Origin: Hyphomicrobiales bacterium
GTDB lineage: Bacteria; Pseudomonadota; Alphaproteobacteria; Rhizobiales; Beijerinckiaceae
Assembly (NCBI GenBank): GCA_003164825.1
Contig: PLUH01000085.1
Location: 1 to 9,620, forward strand
Direction: 5' to 3'
Length of the DNA stretch: 9,620 nt
Numbering within the stretch: position 1 is the first letter of the stretch; the number at the start of each line of letters is the position of its first letter. The notes under the pieces were generated by a model. That model did not search any database and was not told the DNA's origin. It saw nothing but the letters and a program-made list of their open reading frames with translations. Below are positions 1 to 7,182 of the stretch, piece after piece. Both the position numbers and the translations under genes were made by a program.

Positions 1-1
1 C

Positions 2-35
2 CTCCATCCGACCCGCTCGGCGGGATCGGATGGAG
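2..35. repeat. GC-rich palindrome upstream of livM
   Basis: Positions 2-11 (CTCCATCCGA) and 26-35 (TCGGATGGAG) are a perfect 10-bp inverted repeat around a 14-base centre that can pair further (CCC 12-14 with GGG 22-24). There is no T-run after it, so it does not look like a simple intrinsic terminator. It lies between livM and whatever precedes it and could be a REP-like element or part of an mRNA processing/stability hairpin. Function is not known. Confidence 0.5.
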
Positions 36-50
36 CTCGAAGAAGAGAAC

Positions 51-89
51 CCTCACCCCGGCCCTCTCCCTGCAAGCGGGGCGAGGGGG
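51..89. repeat. REP-like palindrome (CCCTCACCCCGGCCCTCTCCC type)
   Basis: CCCTC (62-66) pairs with GAGGG (83-87) and CCC (68-70) with GGG (79-81), with one T/C mismatch between, a T-G and a G-C pair inside, and a CAAG loop. The motif resembles the 'CCCTCACCC...CCCTCTCCC-GCAAG-GGGAGAGGG' repeats that are scattered between genes in many Hyphomicrobiales; that resemblance is from memory, not a search. It ends about 16 bases before the livM start, just ahead of a GGGG (95-98) that could be the ribosome binding site, so it may also affect livM translation or mRNA stability. Confidence 0.55.
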
Positions 90-105
90 TTCACGGGGCG
101 CTGAC

Positions 106-1182
106 GTGTTCTATCGCGAAGCCGGTCAGTACAAGACCACCTATGCGGCCGACATGGCGATTTTTCCGATCCGCCAGGACCGCTACGGCGTGGCGGTCAT
201 CCTCGTCGTCGCCTTCGTCCTGATTCCGGCGTTCGGCAATCAGTTCTTCCTCAATACGATGATGATCCCGTTCCTGACTCTCTCGCTGGGCGCGATCGGG
301 CTCAACCTGCTGACCGGATACACCGGCCTGTTGTCGCTCGGAAGCGGCGCCTTCATGGGCGTCGGCGCCTATGCCTGCTACAAGCTCGAGACGATCTTCC
401 CGCAGGTCAATATTCTGGTCTGGATCATCGTCAGCGGCGTTTTCTCGGCGCTGGTGGGCGTCGTCTTCGGATTGCCCAGCCTGCGGATCAAGGGCTTCTA
501 TCTGGCGGTGGCGACGCTGGCGGCGCAGTTCTTTCTCCAATGGTGCTTCGCCCGCGTGCCCTGGCTCGTCAACTTCAACGACTCGGGGGCGATCGAGGTG
601 CCGACCGAGACCCTTTTCGGCTTAGCCGTGACCGGTCCGACGGCGACGCCAGTGACGCGCTATCTCGTCGTCTTGACCATCGTCGCCGCGATGACCTGGA
701 TCGCTTCCAACATCGTGCGCGGGCGGATCGGACGGATGTGGATGGCGGTGCGCGACATGGATATCGCCGCCGAGCTCATCGGCATCCGCCTGTTTCGCGC
801 CAAGCTTCTCGCCTTCGCCGTGTCGTCGTTCATGATCGGCGTCGCCGGCGCGTTGATGGTATTCCTGTGGCTGGGCGCAGCGGAGGCCGAGGCGTTCGAC
901 ATCGACCTGTCGTTCCAGCTCCTGTTCATCATCATTATCGGCGGATTGGGGTCGATCGTCGGCGCCTTTTTCGGCGCCGCCATCATCCACCTCATGCCGA
1001 TCGCGCTGCGCGCCCTGCCGGCGTTGGTCGGCCTTTCGATCGACGCGGCGACAATCGACCAGTTGACGTTCATGATTACTGGCCTTTTGATCATCCTATT
1101 CCTGATCGTCGAGCCGCACGGATTGGCGCGGCTCTGGCAAACCACAAAGCAGAAGCTGCGCGCCTGGCCATTCCCCTACTGA
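106..1182 (+). CDS. livM: Branched-chain amino acid-type ABC transporter permease LivM
   Basis: Inner-membrane permease of a HAAT-family ABC importer, expected to pair with a LivH permease and LivG/LivF ATPases. The 358-residue product has about nine hydrophobic segments (roughly residues 29-48, 52-72, 78-92, 104-124, 130-146, 185-203, 235-257, 270-296 and 322-336). It carries family motifs: GLNLLTGYTGLLSLG (65-79), LPSLRIKGFYLAVATLA (123-139), and the cytoplasmic coupling region GRIGRMWMAVRDMDIAAELIGI (206-227), where the ATPase docks. The GTG start at 106 is chosen because the N-terminus MFYREAGQYKT resembles this subfamily, and GGGG at 95-98 is suitably placed. The binding-protein gene follows after 33 bases. 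The substrate cannot be read from the permease; this subfamily, with a CoA ligase downstream, may carry aromatic or other carboxylic acids rather than Leu/Ile/Val. Confidence 0.93.
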   Translation: MFYREAGQYKTTYAADMAIFPIRQDRYGVAVILVVAFVLIPAFGNQFFLNTMMIPFLTLSLGAIGLNLLTGYTGLLSLGSGAFMGVGAYACYKLETIFPQVNILVWIIVSGVFSALVGVVFGLPSLRIKGFYLAVATLAAQFFLQWCFARVPWLVNFNDSGAIEVPTETLFGLAVTGPTATPVTRYLVVLTIVAAMTWIASNIVRGRIGRMWMAVRDMDIAAELIGIRLFRAKLLAFAVSSFMIGVAGALMVFLWLGAAEAEAFDIDLSFQLLFIIIIGGLGSIVGAFFGAAIIHLMPIALRALPALVGLSIDAATIDQLTFMITGLLIILFLIVEPHGLARLWQTTKQKLRAWPFPY

Positions 1183-1215
1183 GATGGCGCGCGGCAAGAC
1201 CGAGGAGGAAACGCA

Positions 1216-2535
1216 ATGAGGACGAACATGTTGCAAAAAGCGGCGATCGGCGCGCTGGCGCTGAGCCTCGCGCTGCCGGCCGGCGCGGCCTACGCCGAAG
1301 ACTCGATCTACGTGCCGTTGTTCACCTACCGCACCGGCCCCTTCGCCGGTTCCGGCACCCCGATCGCCAACGGCATGCACGATTATCTGACCATGCTCAA
1401 CGAGCGCGACGGCGGGATTGGCGGCGTCAAGCTCGCCGTCGACGAATGTGAGACCGGCTACGACACCAAGAAGGGCCTCGAGTGCTACGACGCGGTCAAG
1501 CCCAAAAATCCGGTGATCGTCAATCCGTGGTCGACCGGCATCACGCTGTCGCTGATCCCCAAGGCCTCCGTGGACAAGATCCCGATCCTGTCGATGGCTT
1601 ATGGCCTTTCGGCGTCGGCGAAGGGCGACGTCTTCCCGTGGATTTTCAACCCGCCCGCCACCTATTGGGACGGGCTTTCCGAGATCCTCAAATACGCCGG
1701 CGGCGGATCGATCGATGCGCTGAAGGGCAAGACGATCGGCTATCTCTATTTCGACGCCGCCTTCGGGCGCGAGGCGCTGCCGTTCTTCCAGTCGCTGGCC
1801 AAGGACGTCGGCTTCAACCTCAAGCTCTATCCGGTGGCGCCGGCGGACATGCAGAACCAATCATCGAAATGGCTCGACATCCGCCGCGACAATCCGGATT
1901 TGCTCGTCATGTATGGCTGGGGGGCGATGAATCCGACCGCGATCAAGGAAGCGGTCAAGGCTGAATTCCCGATGGACAAGTTCGTCTCGATCTGGTGGCC
2001 GAACGATCCGGACGCGGCTGCCGCCGGCGATGGCGCCAAGGGTTTCAAGGAGCTCAATTGGCACGGCGCGGGCTCGAATTATCCCGCGCTCGCCGACATC
2101 CAGAAGTTGGTCATCGACGCCGGCAAGAGCCAGACGCCAAAATCGCAAGTGGGCGAAGTGCTCTACAATCGCGGCGTCTACAACTCGATGCTGATCGCCG
2201 AAGGGATCGCGCAAGCCCAGAAGATCACCGGCAAGAAGGTCGTCACCGGCGAGGACGTGCGCCGTGGCCTCGAGAATCTCAATCTCGACGAAGCACGCCA
2301 GAAAGAGCTCGGCCTCGCCGGCTTCGCCGTTCCCTTCAAGACAACCTGCGCCGACCATAACAGCCATTCCGCGACCTTCGTCCAGCAATGGGACGGCGCG
2401 AAGTGGACCAAAGTCAGCGACCTCATCGGTCCCGATTCGGCCAGGGTGCAGCCGCTGCTCGACGAAGCCGCGAAGGCCTACGCCGAGAAGAACGCCGGCT
2501 GGCCCGCGCGCACCGAGGCGTGCGACAACAAGTGA
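1216..2535 (+). CDS. Periplasmic substrate-binding protein of the HAAT ABC transporter
   Basis: Solute-binding protein that delivers substrate to the LivHM-type permease. The 439-residue product starts with a Sec signal peptide: MRTNMLQKAA, a hydrophobic core at about residues 11-21, then an AYA signal peptidase I site predicted to be cut after residue 27. There is no lipobox cysteine. The mature protein shows the periplasmic-binding fold of the amino-acid/urea type (opening YVPLFTYRTGPFAG, then a GLECYDAVKP...IVNPWSTG segment near residues 91-111). It is longer than classical LivJ/LivK (about 345-350 mature residues), as is common for members tied to aromatic or short carboxylic acids. The ATG at 1216 has an ideal AGGAGG (1203-1208) seven bases upstream. 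It is 33 bases after livM and 96 bases before livF, with a palindrome in the second gap. The ligand is not determined. Confidence 0.92.
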   Translation: MRTNMLQKAAIGALALSLALPAGAAYAEDSIYVPLFTYRTGPFAGSGTPIANGMHDYLTMLNERDGGIGGVKLAVDECETGYDTKKGLECYDAVKPKNPVIVNPWSTGITLSLIPKASVDKIPILSMAYGLSASAKGDVFPWIFNPPATYWDGLSEILKYAGGGSIDALKGKTIGYLYFDAAFGREALPFFQSLAKDVGFNLKLYPVAPADMQNQSSKWLDIRRDNPDLLVMYGWGAMNPTAIKEAVKAEFPMDKFVSIWWPNDPDAAAAGDGAKGFKELNWHGAGSNYPALADIQKLVIDAGKSQTPKSQVGEVLYNRGVYNSMLIAEGIAQAQKITGKKVVTGEDVRRGLENLNLDEARQKELGLAGFAVPFKTTCADHNSHSATFVQQWDGAKWTKVSDLIGPDSARVQPLLDEAAKAYAEKNAGWPARTEACDNK

Positions 2536-2541
2536 GGCTGA

Positions 2542-2606
2542 CCCCTTCTCCCAAAAGGACTTCAGCGGAACGTCCGCCTTTCGACGGGCGATCGCGGGAG
2601 AAGGGG
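2542..2606. repeat. Long stem-loop between binding-protein and ATPase genes
   Basis: CCCCTTCTCCC (2542-2552) and GGGAGAAGGGG (2596-2606) form a perfect 11-bp stem. Inside it AAAGG (2554-2558) can pair with CCTTT (2577-2581) and GCGGA (2565-2569) with TCCGC (2573-2577) as alternative inner stems. It begins 6 bases after the stop of the binding-protein gene and ends 25 bases before livF, with no T-run. This is the placement of the malE-malF REP element, where the hairpin protects the upstream binding-protein mRNA from 3' exonucleases so that this protein is made in excess. That role is inferred here. Confidence 0.6.
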
Positions 2607-2631
2607 CGCCAACCCCGGAAGCGATGCTAAT

Positions 2632-3459
2632 GTGATCGAAAAGTCTCCGCCGGCCCCCGACCCCATCCTCGACGTGCTCAACATCGAGGTCATCTACAAC
2701 TCGGTCGCGCTGGTGCTGAAGGGCGTATCGCTCTCGGTGCCGAAGGGCGGCATCGTGGCGCTGCTCGGCGCCAACGGCGCCGGCAAGACGACCACCTTGA
2801 AGGCGATCTCGAACCTGCTTCGCGCCGAACGGGGCGAAGTGACCAAAGGCGCGATCCTGTTCGAGGGCGAGCGCGTCGACTGGCTGTCGCCCAACGACCT
2901 CGTGCGGCGCGGCGCGATCCAGGTGATGGAGGGGCGCCATTGCTTTGGCCATCTTACGATCGAAGAAAATCTGCTCACCGGCGCCTTCACCCGCTCCGAC
3001 GGCCGCGCCGCGGTGATGCGCGACCTCGAGCGCATCTACGGCTATTTTCCGCGCCTCAAGGAACGCCGCGCCGCTCAAGCCGGCTACGCCTCGGGCGGCG
3101 AACAGCAGATGTGCGCGATCGGCCGGGCAATGATGTCGCGCCCCAAGCTCATCCTGCTCGACGAGCCGTCGATGGGGCTCGCGCCCCATGTGGTCGAGGA
3201 GATTTTCGCCATCGTCCGCTTCCTCAACGAGCAGGATGGCGTCTCGTTCCTGCTCGCCGAGCAGAACGCGAACATAGCGCTTCGGGTCGCGCATTTCGGC
3301 TATATCCTTGAGACCGGACGCGTGGTGCTCGACGGCGCGGCCGAGACGCTGCGCGGAAATGAGGACGTGCGCGAATTCTACCTTGGCGTCGGCGGGGCCG
3401 ATCGCCGGTCGTTCAAGACCGTCAAGACCTACAGGCGCCGCAAGCGCTGGCTGGCCTGA
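2632..3459 (+). CDS. livF: ABC transporter ATP-binding protein LivF
   Basis: Cytoplasmic ATPase subunit powering the LivM-type importer. The 275-residue product has Walker A GANGAGKTT (46-54), the ABC signature SGGEQQM (154-160) and Walker B LILLDEPSMGLAP ending in D177-E178. In place of the usual switch histidine it has LLAEQNANIAL followed by YILETGRVVLDG, which is characteristic of the LivF rather than LivG subfamily. The start is GTG at 2632 with GGAAG (2617-2621) ten bases upstream; the ATG at 2630 is out of frame and meets a stop at once. A basic tail (RRRKRWLA) extends past the canonical LivF end. The ligase gene begins 19 bases downstream, so the two are almost certainly cotranscribed. 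Confidence 0.94.
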   Translation: MIEKSPPAPDPILDVLNIEVIYNSVALVLKGVSLSVPKGGIVALLGANGAGKTTTLKAISNLLRAERGEVTKGAILFEGERVDWLSPNDLVRRGAIQVMEGRHCFGHLTIEENLLTGAFTRSDGRAAVMRDLERIYGYFPRLKERRAAQAGYASGGEQQMCAIGRAMMSRPKLILLDEPSMGLAPHVVEEIFAIVRFLNEQDGVSFLLAEQNANIALRVAHFGYILETGRVVLDGAAETLRGNEDVREFYLGVGGADRRSFKTVKTYRRRKRWLA

Positions 3460-3478
3460 AACACCGCGCGGGGAACCG

Positions 3479-4663
3479 ATGACCGACGAAGCCCGCTTCG
3501 AGGCGCTGCGCGCCCGGCTCGGCGAACTGCATGGGCGAAGCCATGCGCTGGCGCGCCAGCTCGGCGACCTCGATCTCGGCGAGCTGCGCGGGCCGGGCGA
3601 TCTGGCGCTCATTCCGGTGTTGCGCAAATCCACGCTTGCCGCGATGCAGGCCGCTGAGCCGCCGTTCGGCGCTCTCGCCGTCGCGCCGACGAGCGCGTTC
3701 CCGCGTCTGTTCGCTTCGCCCGGGGGAATTTACGAGCCCGAGTCCGCCGGTCGCGATCCGTGGGGCGCGGCCAAGGCTCTCGCCGCGGCTGGCGTCGCCG
3801 CGGGCGAGATCGTCGTCAACTGCTTTTCCTATCACCTCACGCCCGGAGGGCGGATCCTCGAAAGCGGCGCGCTGGCGCTCGGTTGCCCCGTCATCCCCGC
3901 CGGTCCCGGCAACACTGACCTGCTGATCGCCGCGATCGCGCATCTCAAGCCGAGCGTCTATTGCGGCCCGCCGGACTTCCTCAAGATCGTTCTCGACAAG
4001 GCGCGCACGGGCGGCGTCGACGTCTCGGCCCTGAAAAAGGCGCTGGTGTCCGGCGCCGCGCTGCCGCCCTCCCTGCGCGCCGAGCTCGAGCGCGCCGGCG
4101 TCAAGACGCGCCAGGCCTACGCCACCGCCGATCTCGGAGTCGTCGCCTACGAGACCGACGGCGCGGACGGCGCTCTCCTGCCCGGCATGCTCGTCAACGA
4201 TGAACTCGTTGTCGAGATCGTGACCCCGGGAACCGACGAACCCGCTGCCCCGGGCAAGGTCGGCGAGGTTGTGGTGACCCGCCTTCAGGGCGACTATCCG
4301 CTGTTGCGCTTCGCCACCGGCGACCTCTCGGCCTGGGCCTCCTCCGGCCGCCTCAAAGGCTGGATGGGGCGGGCGGATCAGTCGGCCAAGGTCAAGGGCC
4401 TGTTCGTCCATCCGGGCCAGATCGTCGAGATCGGCAAGCGCCATCCTGAGCTCGGCGCGCTTCGCCTCGTTGTGCGGCGCGAGGGCGAACAGGACGCGAT
4501 GACGCTGCACGCCGAGACCGCACGCCCTAACGAAGCGCTGAGCCAAGCGGTTGCGGCGACGCTCCAGGGGCTGACCAGGCTGCGTGGCGAGGTGGCGCTG
4601 GTCGCGCTCGCCTCGCTGCCGAACGACGGCAAAATCATCGTCGACGAAAGGCCCGCGCAATAA
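3479..4663 (+). CDS. PaaK-like phenylacetate-CoA ligase family adenylate-forming enzyme
   Basis: Predicted cytoplasmic acyl/aryl-CoA ligase: it would adenylate a carboxylic acid with ATP and transfer it to coenzyme A. The 394-residue product matches the PaaK-type AMP-binding family: NCFSYHLTPGG (near 117-127), the adenylate-binding YATADLG (214-220), FATGDLS with TGD at 280-282, the hinge region GWMGRADQSAKVKGLFVHPGQI, and a C-terminal SLPNDGK in which K385 is the expected catalytic lysine of the mobile domain. It is slightly shorter than PaaK itself (about 430). The ATG at 3479 follows GGGGA (3470-3474) and is 19 bases past livF; longer in-frame starts would overlap livF deeply and add a low-complexity Arg-rich leader. 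The operon position suggests it activates the transporter's substrate. The exact acid (phenylacetate, benzoate-like, or aliphatic) cannot be told from sequence alone. Confidence 0.85.
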   Translation: MTDEARFEALRARLGELHGRSHALARQLGDLDLGELRGPGDLALIPVLRKSTLAAMQAAEPPFGALAVAPTSAFPRLFASPGGIYEPESAGRDPWGAAKALAAAGVAAGEIVVNCFSYHLTPGGRILESGALALGCPVIPAGPGNTDLLIAAIAHLKPSVYCGPPDFLKIVLDKARTGGVDVSALKKALVSGAALPPSLRAELERAGVKTRQAYATADLGVVAYETDGADGALLPGMLVNDELVVEIVTPGTDEPAAPGKVGEVVVTRLQGDYPLLRFATGDLSAWASSGRLKGWMGRADQSAKVKGLFVHPGQIVEIGKRHPELGALRLVVRREGEQDAMTLHAETARPNEALSQAVAATLQGLTRLRGEVALVALASLPNDGKIIVDERPAQ

Positions 4664-4751
4664 GGCGGCTGCTCCAGACCTGGAGGTCGCGGCGGTTCGT
4701 CGAGAGGGGATGGTGGCGGACCCAGTCCGGTGAAACCTGTCTCCGACGGTC

Positions 4752-5013
4752 GGATTCGCCTTCCATGCGATGATCCGCACGCGATCGCCGGCCCATCTCG
4801 ACCCGTGGCTGGAATGCGCAAAGTCGAGCTTGGTCGCATCGTTCGCCAACGGCGTCGTCAAGGACAAGGCCGCCCTGAGCGCCGCGGTCGCCTTGCCTTG
4901 GTCCAATGGCCAGACCGAAGGCCCAGATCACCAAGCTGAAGCTTGTCAAACGCCAGGTGTACGGGCGCATAAATCTCGACCTCCTGCAAGCCCGCGTTGT
5001 CGGAGTCGCCTGA
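4752..5013 (+). pseudogene. ISL3-family transposase, C-terminal fragment with frameshift
   Basis: Only the last ~86 residues of an ISL3-family (DDE) transposase remain. The first frame gives GFAFHAMIRTRSPAHLDPWL ... FANGVVKDKAAL...LPWSNGQTEG up to about 4922. One extra base in the C run at 4922-4924 breaks the frame. From 4924 the next frame continues the conserved family sequence QITKLKLVKRQVYGR, then INLDLLQARVVGVA, and stops with TGA at 5011-5013. PWSNG.TEG followed by KL(K)..KRQ.YGR and DLL.ARV is the typical C-terminal signature of ISL3 transposases. The N-terminal zinc-binding/HTH part and most of the catalytic domain are gone, so it cannot be active. Confidence 0.85.
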
Positions 5014-5022
5014 CCGCTCACG

Positions 5023-5044
5023 TCATCAAAATTGCGTCAGAGCC
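5023..5044 (+). repeat. Probable right terminal repeat of the ISL3-type element
   Basis: Read on the minus strand this is GGCTCTGACGCAATTTTGAT, running inward from position 5044. ISL3-family terminal repeats typically start with GGCTCT/GGTTCT followed by a GC(A)n stretch, and this lies only ten bases past the transposase stop, where the right end is expected. The left end was not found. The sequence beyond 5044 at once belongs to an IS630-type reading frame, which supports 5044 as the element edge. Confidence 0.55.
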
Positions 5045-5440
5045 AAGGTTGCGTGCCGCGTGTGGTCATGCGTCCGCCACTCGATCTGTCCCGGGCGCAT
5101 CGGAAGCGGCGGCTGGGATCGGTCCAGCGCTTGAATCTAGCTCTTCTCGTCGGCGCACAAAACCAGCACGCGTTCGGGCGGCGACAGATACAGCCCCACG
5201 ATATCGCGCAGCTTCTCGACAAACAGAGGATCGGTGGAGAGCTTGAAGGTCTCGGTGCGATGAGGCTGGAGGTTTAAAGCCTTCCAGATGCGGAGGATCG
5301 TCGAAGGCGCGAACTCGGCGGCTCTGGCCATCGAGCGAAGGCTCCAGTGCGTCGCATCTCGCGGCGTCGCCTCAGGGGCCCGGCGAACGACCTCGGCGAC
5401 CTCGTCATCGCCAATCTGGCGCGGCGCGTCGGCGGACCTC
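5045..5440 (-). pseudogene. IS630-family transposase, N-terminal half, with amber codon
   Basis: Reading leftward from about 5440, the frame gives APRQIGDDEVAEVVRRAPE, then ATHWSLRSMARAAEFAPST, then ILRIWKALNLQPHRTETFKL, and VEKLRDIVGLYLSPPERVLVLCADEKS. This is the helix-turn-helix and the start of the DDE domain of an IS630 transposase; the D of CADEKS is the expected first catalytic aspartate. The next codon is TAG (complement of 5137-5139) where the family has Gln. Reading through it, the frame continues with IQALDRSQPPLPMRPGQIEW and RTHDHTRHATL before running into the ISL3 end at 5044 and a chance stop at 5026-5028. The second catalytic Asp and the Glu are missing. Upstream of about 5440 the frame is no longer recognisable. 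Non-functional. Confidence 0.85.
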
Positions 5441-5544
5441 CCGCACCGTCACGACAACGCCAGCAGCCGATCGCGCCCGTCGCTCGGCCTTGCAATGAAT
5501 AGGGGCTCAGCTAGGCTTGTCGGCCTATTTGAGAGGAGCGCGCC

Positions 5545-5754
5545 ATGGCGACGGGCACGGTGAAATGGTTCAATGCAACGAAGGGCTTCGGGTTCATCCA
5601 ACCTGATGGCGGGGGCGCGGACGTGTTCGTCCATATCAGCGCGGTCGAACGGGCCGGCCTCCAAAACCTGAATGAAGGGCAGAAGATCGCCTACGAGGTC
5701 GTACCCGACCGGCGCACCGGCAAATCCTCAGCGGACAACCTGAAGCCAGTCTGA
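5545..5754 (+). CDS. Cold-shock domain protein (CspA family)
   Basis: Small cytoplasmic single-stranded nucleic-acid-binding protein, usually an RNA chaperone or transcription antiterminator. The 69-residue product is one complete OB-fold cold-shock domain: GTVKWFN (4-10), RNP1 KGFGFI (13-18) and RNP2 VFVHIS (27-32), with the aromatic residues that stack on nucleic-acid bases. The length is normal for the family. The ATG at 5545 has AGGAG (5534-5538) six bases upstream. A weak promoter-like pair, TTGCAA (5490-5495) and TAGGCT (5512-5517) spaced by 16 bases, lies ahead; if real it would give a short 5' leader rather than the long thermosensing leader of E. coli cspA. It appears monocistronic. 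Alphaproteobacteria carry many paralogues, so whether this one is cold-induced cannot be judged. Confidence 0.95.
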   Translation: MATGTVKWFNATKGFGFIQPDGGGADVFVHISAVERAGLQNLNEGQKIAYEVVPDRRTGKSSADNLKPV

Positions 5755-5762
5755 AATTGCCA

Positions 5763-5855
5763 GTGACTTATCACGTCGTCATCGCATTTGATCGGGATGC
5801 GGAAGGCGACGTCAATTCAGACGGACCGCATCTCGCTCTAAGGGGCGCCGTCTAA
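5763..5855 (+). pseudogene. Possible remnant of a small conserved gene
   Basis: From a GTG at 5763 an open frame gives (M)TYHVVIAFDRDAEGDVNSD and stops at TAA 5853-5855 after 30 codons. The opening resembles, from memory, a family of small hypothetical proteins of rhizobia-like bacteria that begin 'YHVVxAFDRDxxGDL' and are about 70-80 residues long. If so this is a truncated or frameshifted copy. There is no convincing ribosome binding site, and the C-terminal part is not recognisable. It may equally be noncoding. The surrounding 5755-5867 also holds a 7-bp inverted repeat GATGCGG/CCGCATC (5796-5802 / 5826-5832) without a T-run. Confidence 0.25.
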
Positions 5856-5867
5856 CGGCTTCCCATG

Positions 5868-7010
<1,143 letters not shown>

Positions 7011-7160
7011 GACCTCCGGATCGTCGGCGTTCGAGACGGCCGCTCCGACCAGACCGGTGAGGCCCCCTGGGGCACGACGAGCCCGATGGCGGGACGGGTC
7101 CGGCGTTCGGGGCCGCCTGCCTCATGCACCAGCGCTATCTGTCGCTTCAGAGTCAACGTC
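7011..7160 (-). pseudogene. Broken 5' part of the FAD-linked oxidase gene
   Basis: Directly upstream of the oxidase frame the same frame reads PGGLTGLVGAAVSNADDPEV, which contains the family's FAD pyrophosphate loop (normally PQGG.TGLVG). The preceding residues lie one frame off: RQIALVHEAG, a 9-residue Arg/Pro-rich stretch, then IGLVVPQ. One additional base in the run of five C at 7063-7067 would join them as VVPQGGLTGLVG. Upstream of about 7150 the expected first ~60 residues are not recognisable; that DNA is now the leader of the sugar kinase. This points to frameshift plus loss of the 5' end. Confidence 0.55.
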
Positions 7161-7168
7161 TGAGCGAC
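7141..7168 (+). promoter_or_regulatory. Stem-loop just upstream of the kinase-operon leader
   Basis: GTCGCTTCAGA (7141-7151) and TCTGAGCGAC (7159-7168) form a 10-bp stem with a single bulged T and a 7-base loop. It ends two bases before the purine-rich GGAGGAGGAA (7171-7180). It could be an operator palindrome for a sugar-responsive repressor, an RNA hairpin modulating ribosome access, or an accident of the deletion scar. No T-run follows. Confidence 0.35.
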
Positions 7169-7182
7169 GCGGAGGAGGAATC

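Larger units (their letters stand above)
4664..5544. mobile_element. Gene-free island of decayed insertion sequences
   Basis: About 880 bases between the ligase and the cold-shock gene contain no intact gene. The middle holds remnants of two unrelated transposases in opposite orientation, listed separately. In 4664-4751 I recognise nothing beyond a small palindrome CTCCAG-AC-CTGGAG (4672-4685), which is too tight a hairpin to be a good terminator; this stretch may be eroded IS sequence. In 5441-5544 I see only the possible upstream region of the cold-shock gene. No complete IS, paired terminal repeats or target duplication could be established. Confidence 0.7.

Noticed and set aside
540..1451. 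A 303-codon plus-strand frame overlapping livM
   Set aside because: Arg/Asp/His-rich out-of-frame translation across livM and the start of the binding-protein gene.
3308..3478. Upstream extension of the CoA ligase into livF
   Set aside because: It would overlap livF by 150 bases and add an Arg/Ser/Pro-rich leader with no family similarity; ATG 3479 has a ribosome site and a sensible spacing.
1861..3633. A 590-codon open frame on the minus strand opposite the binding-protein and livF genes
   Set aside because: Its translation is low in conserved motifs and rich in Arg/Gly/Ala, typical of the antisense of GC-rich genes; the plus strand carries clearly recognised proteins.
4672..4685. Palindrome CTCCAG-AC-CTGGAG after the ligase stop, considered as a terminator
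   Set aside because: Loop too small in the full pairing and no T-run follows.
3422..4906. A 494-codon minus-strand frame opposite the CoA ligase
   Set aside because: Shadow of a high-GC coding region; no motif, no ribosome site, and the plus-strand ligase motifs are unambiguous.
5796..5832. Inverted repeat GATGCGG/CCGCATC between the convergent cold-shock and oxidase genes, considered as a bidirectional terminator
   Set aside because: Only 7 bp with a 23-base loop and no T-run on either strand; not convincing.
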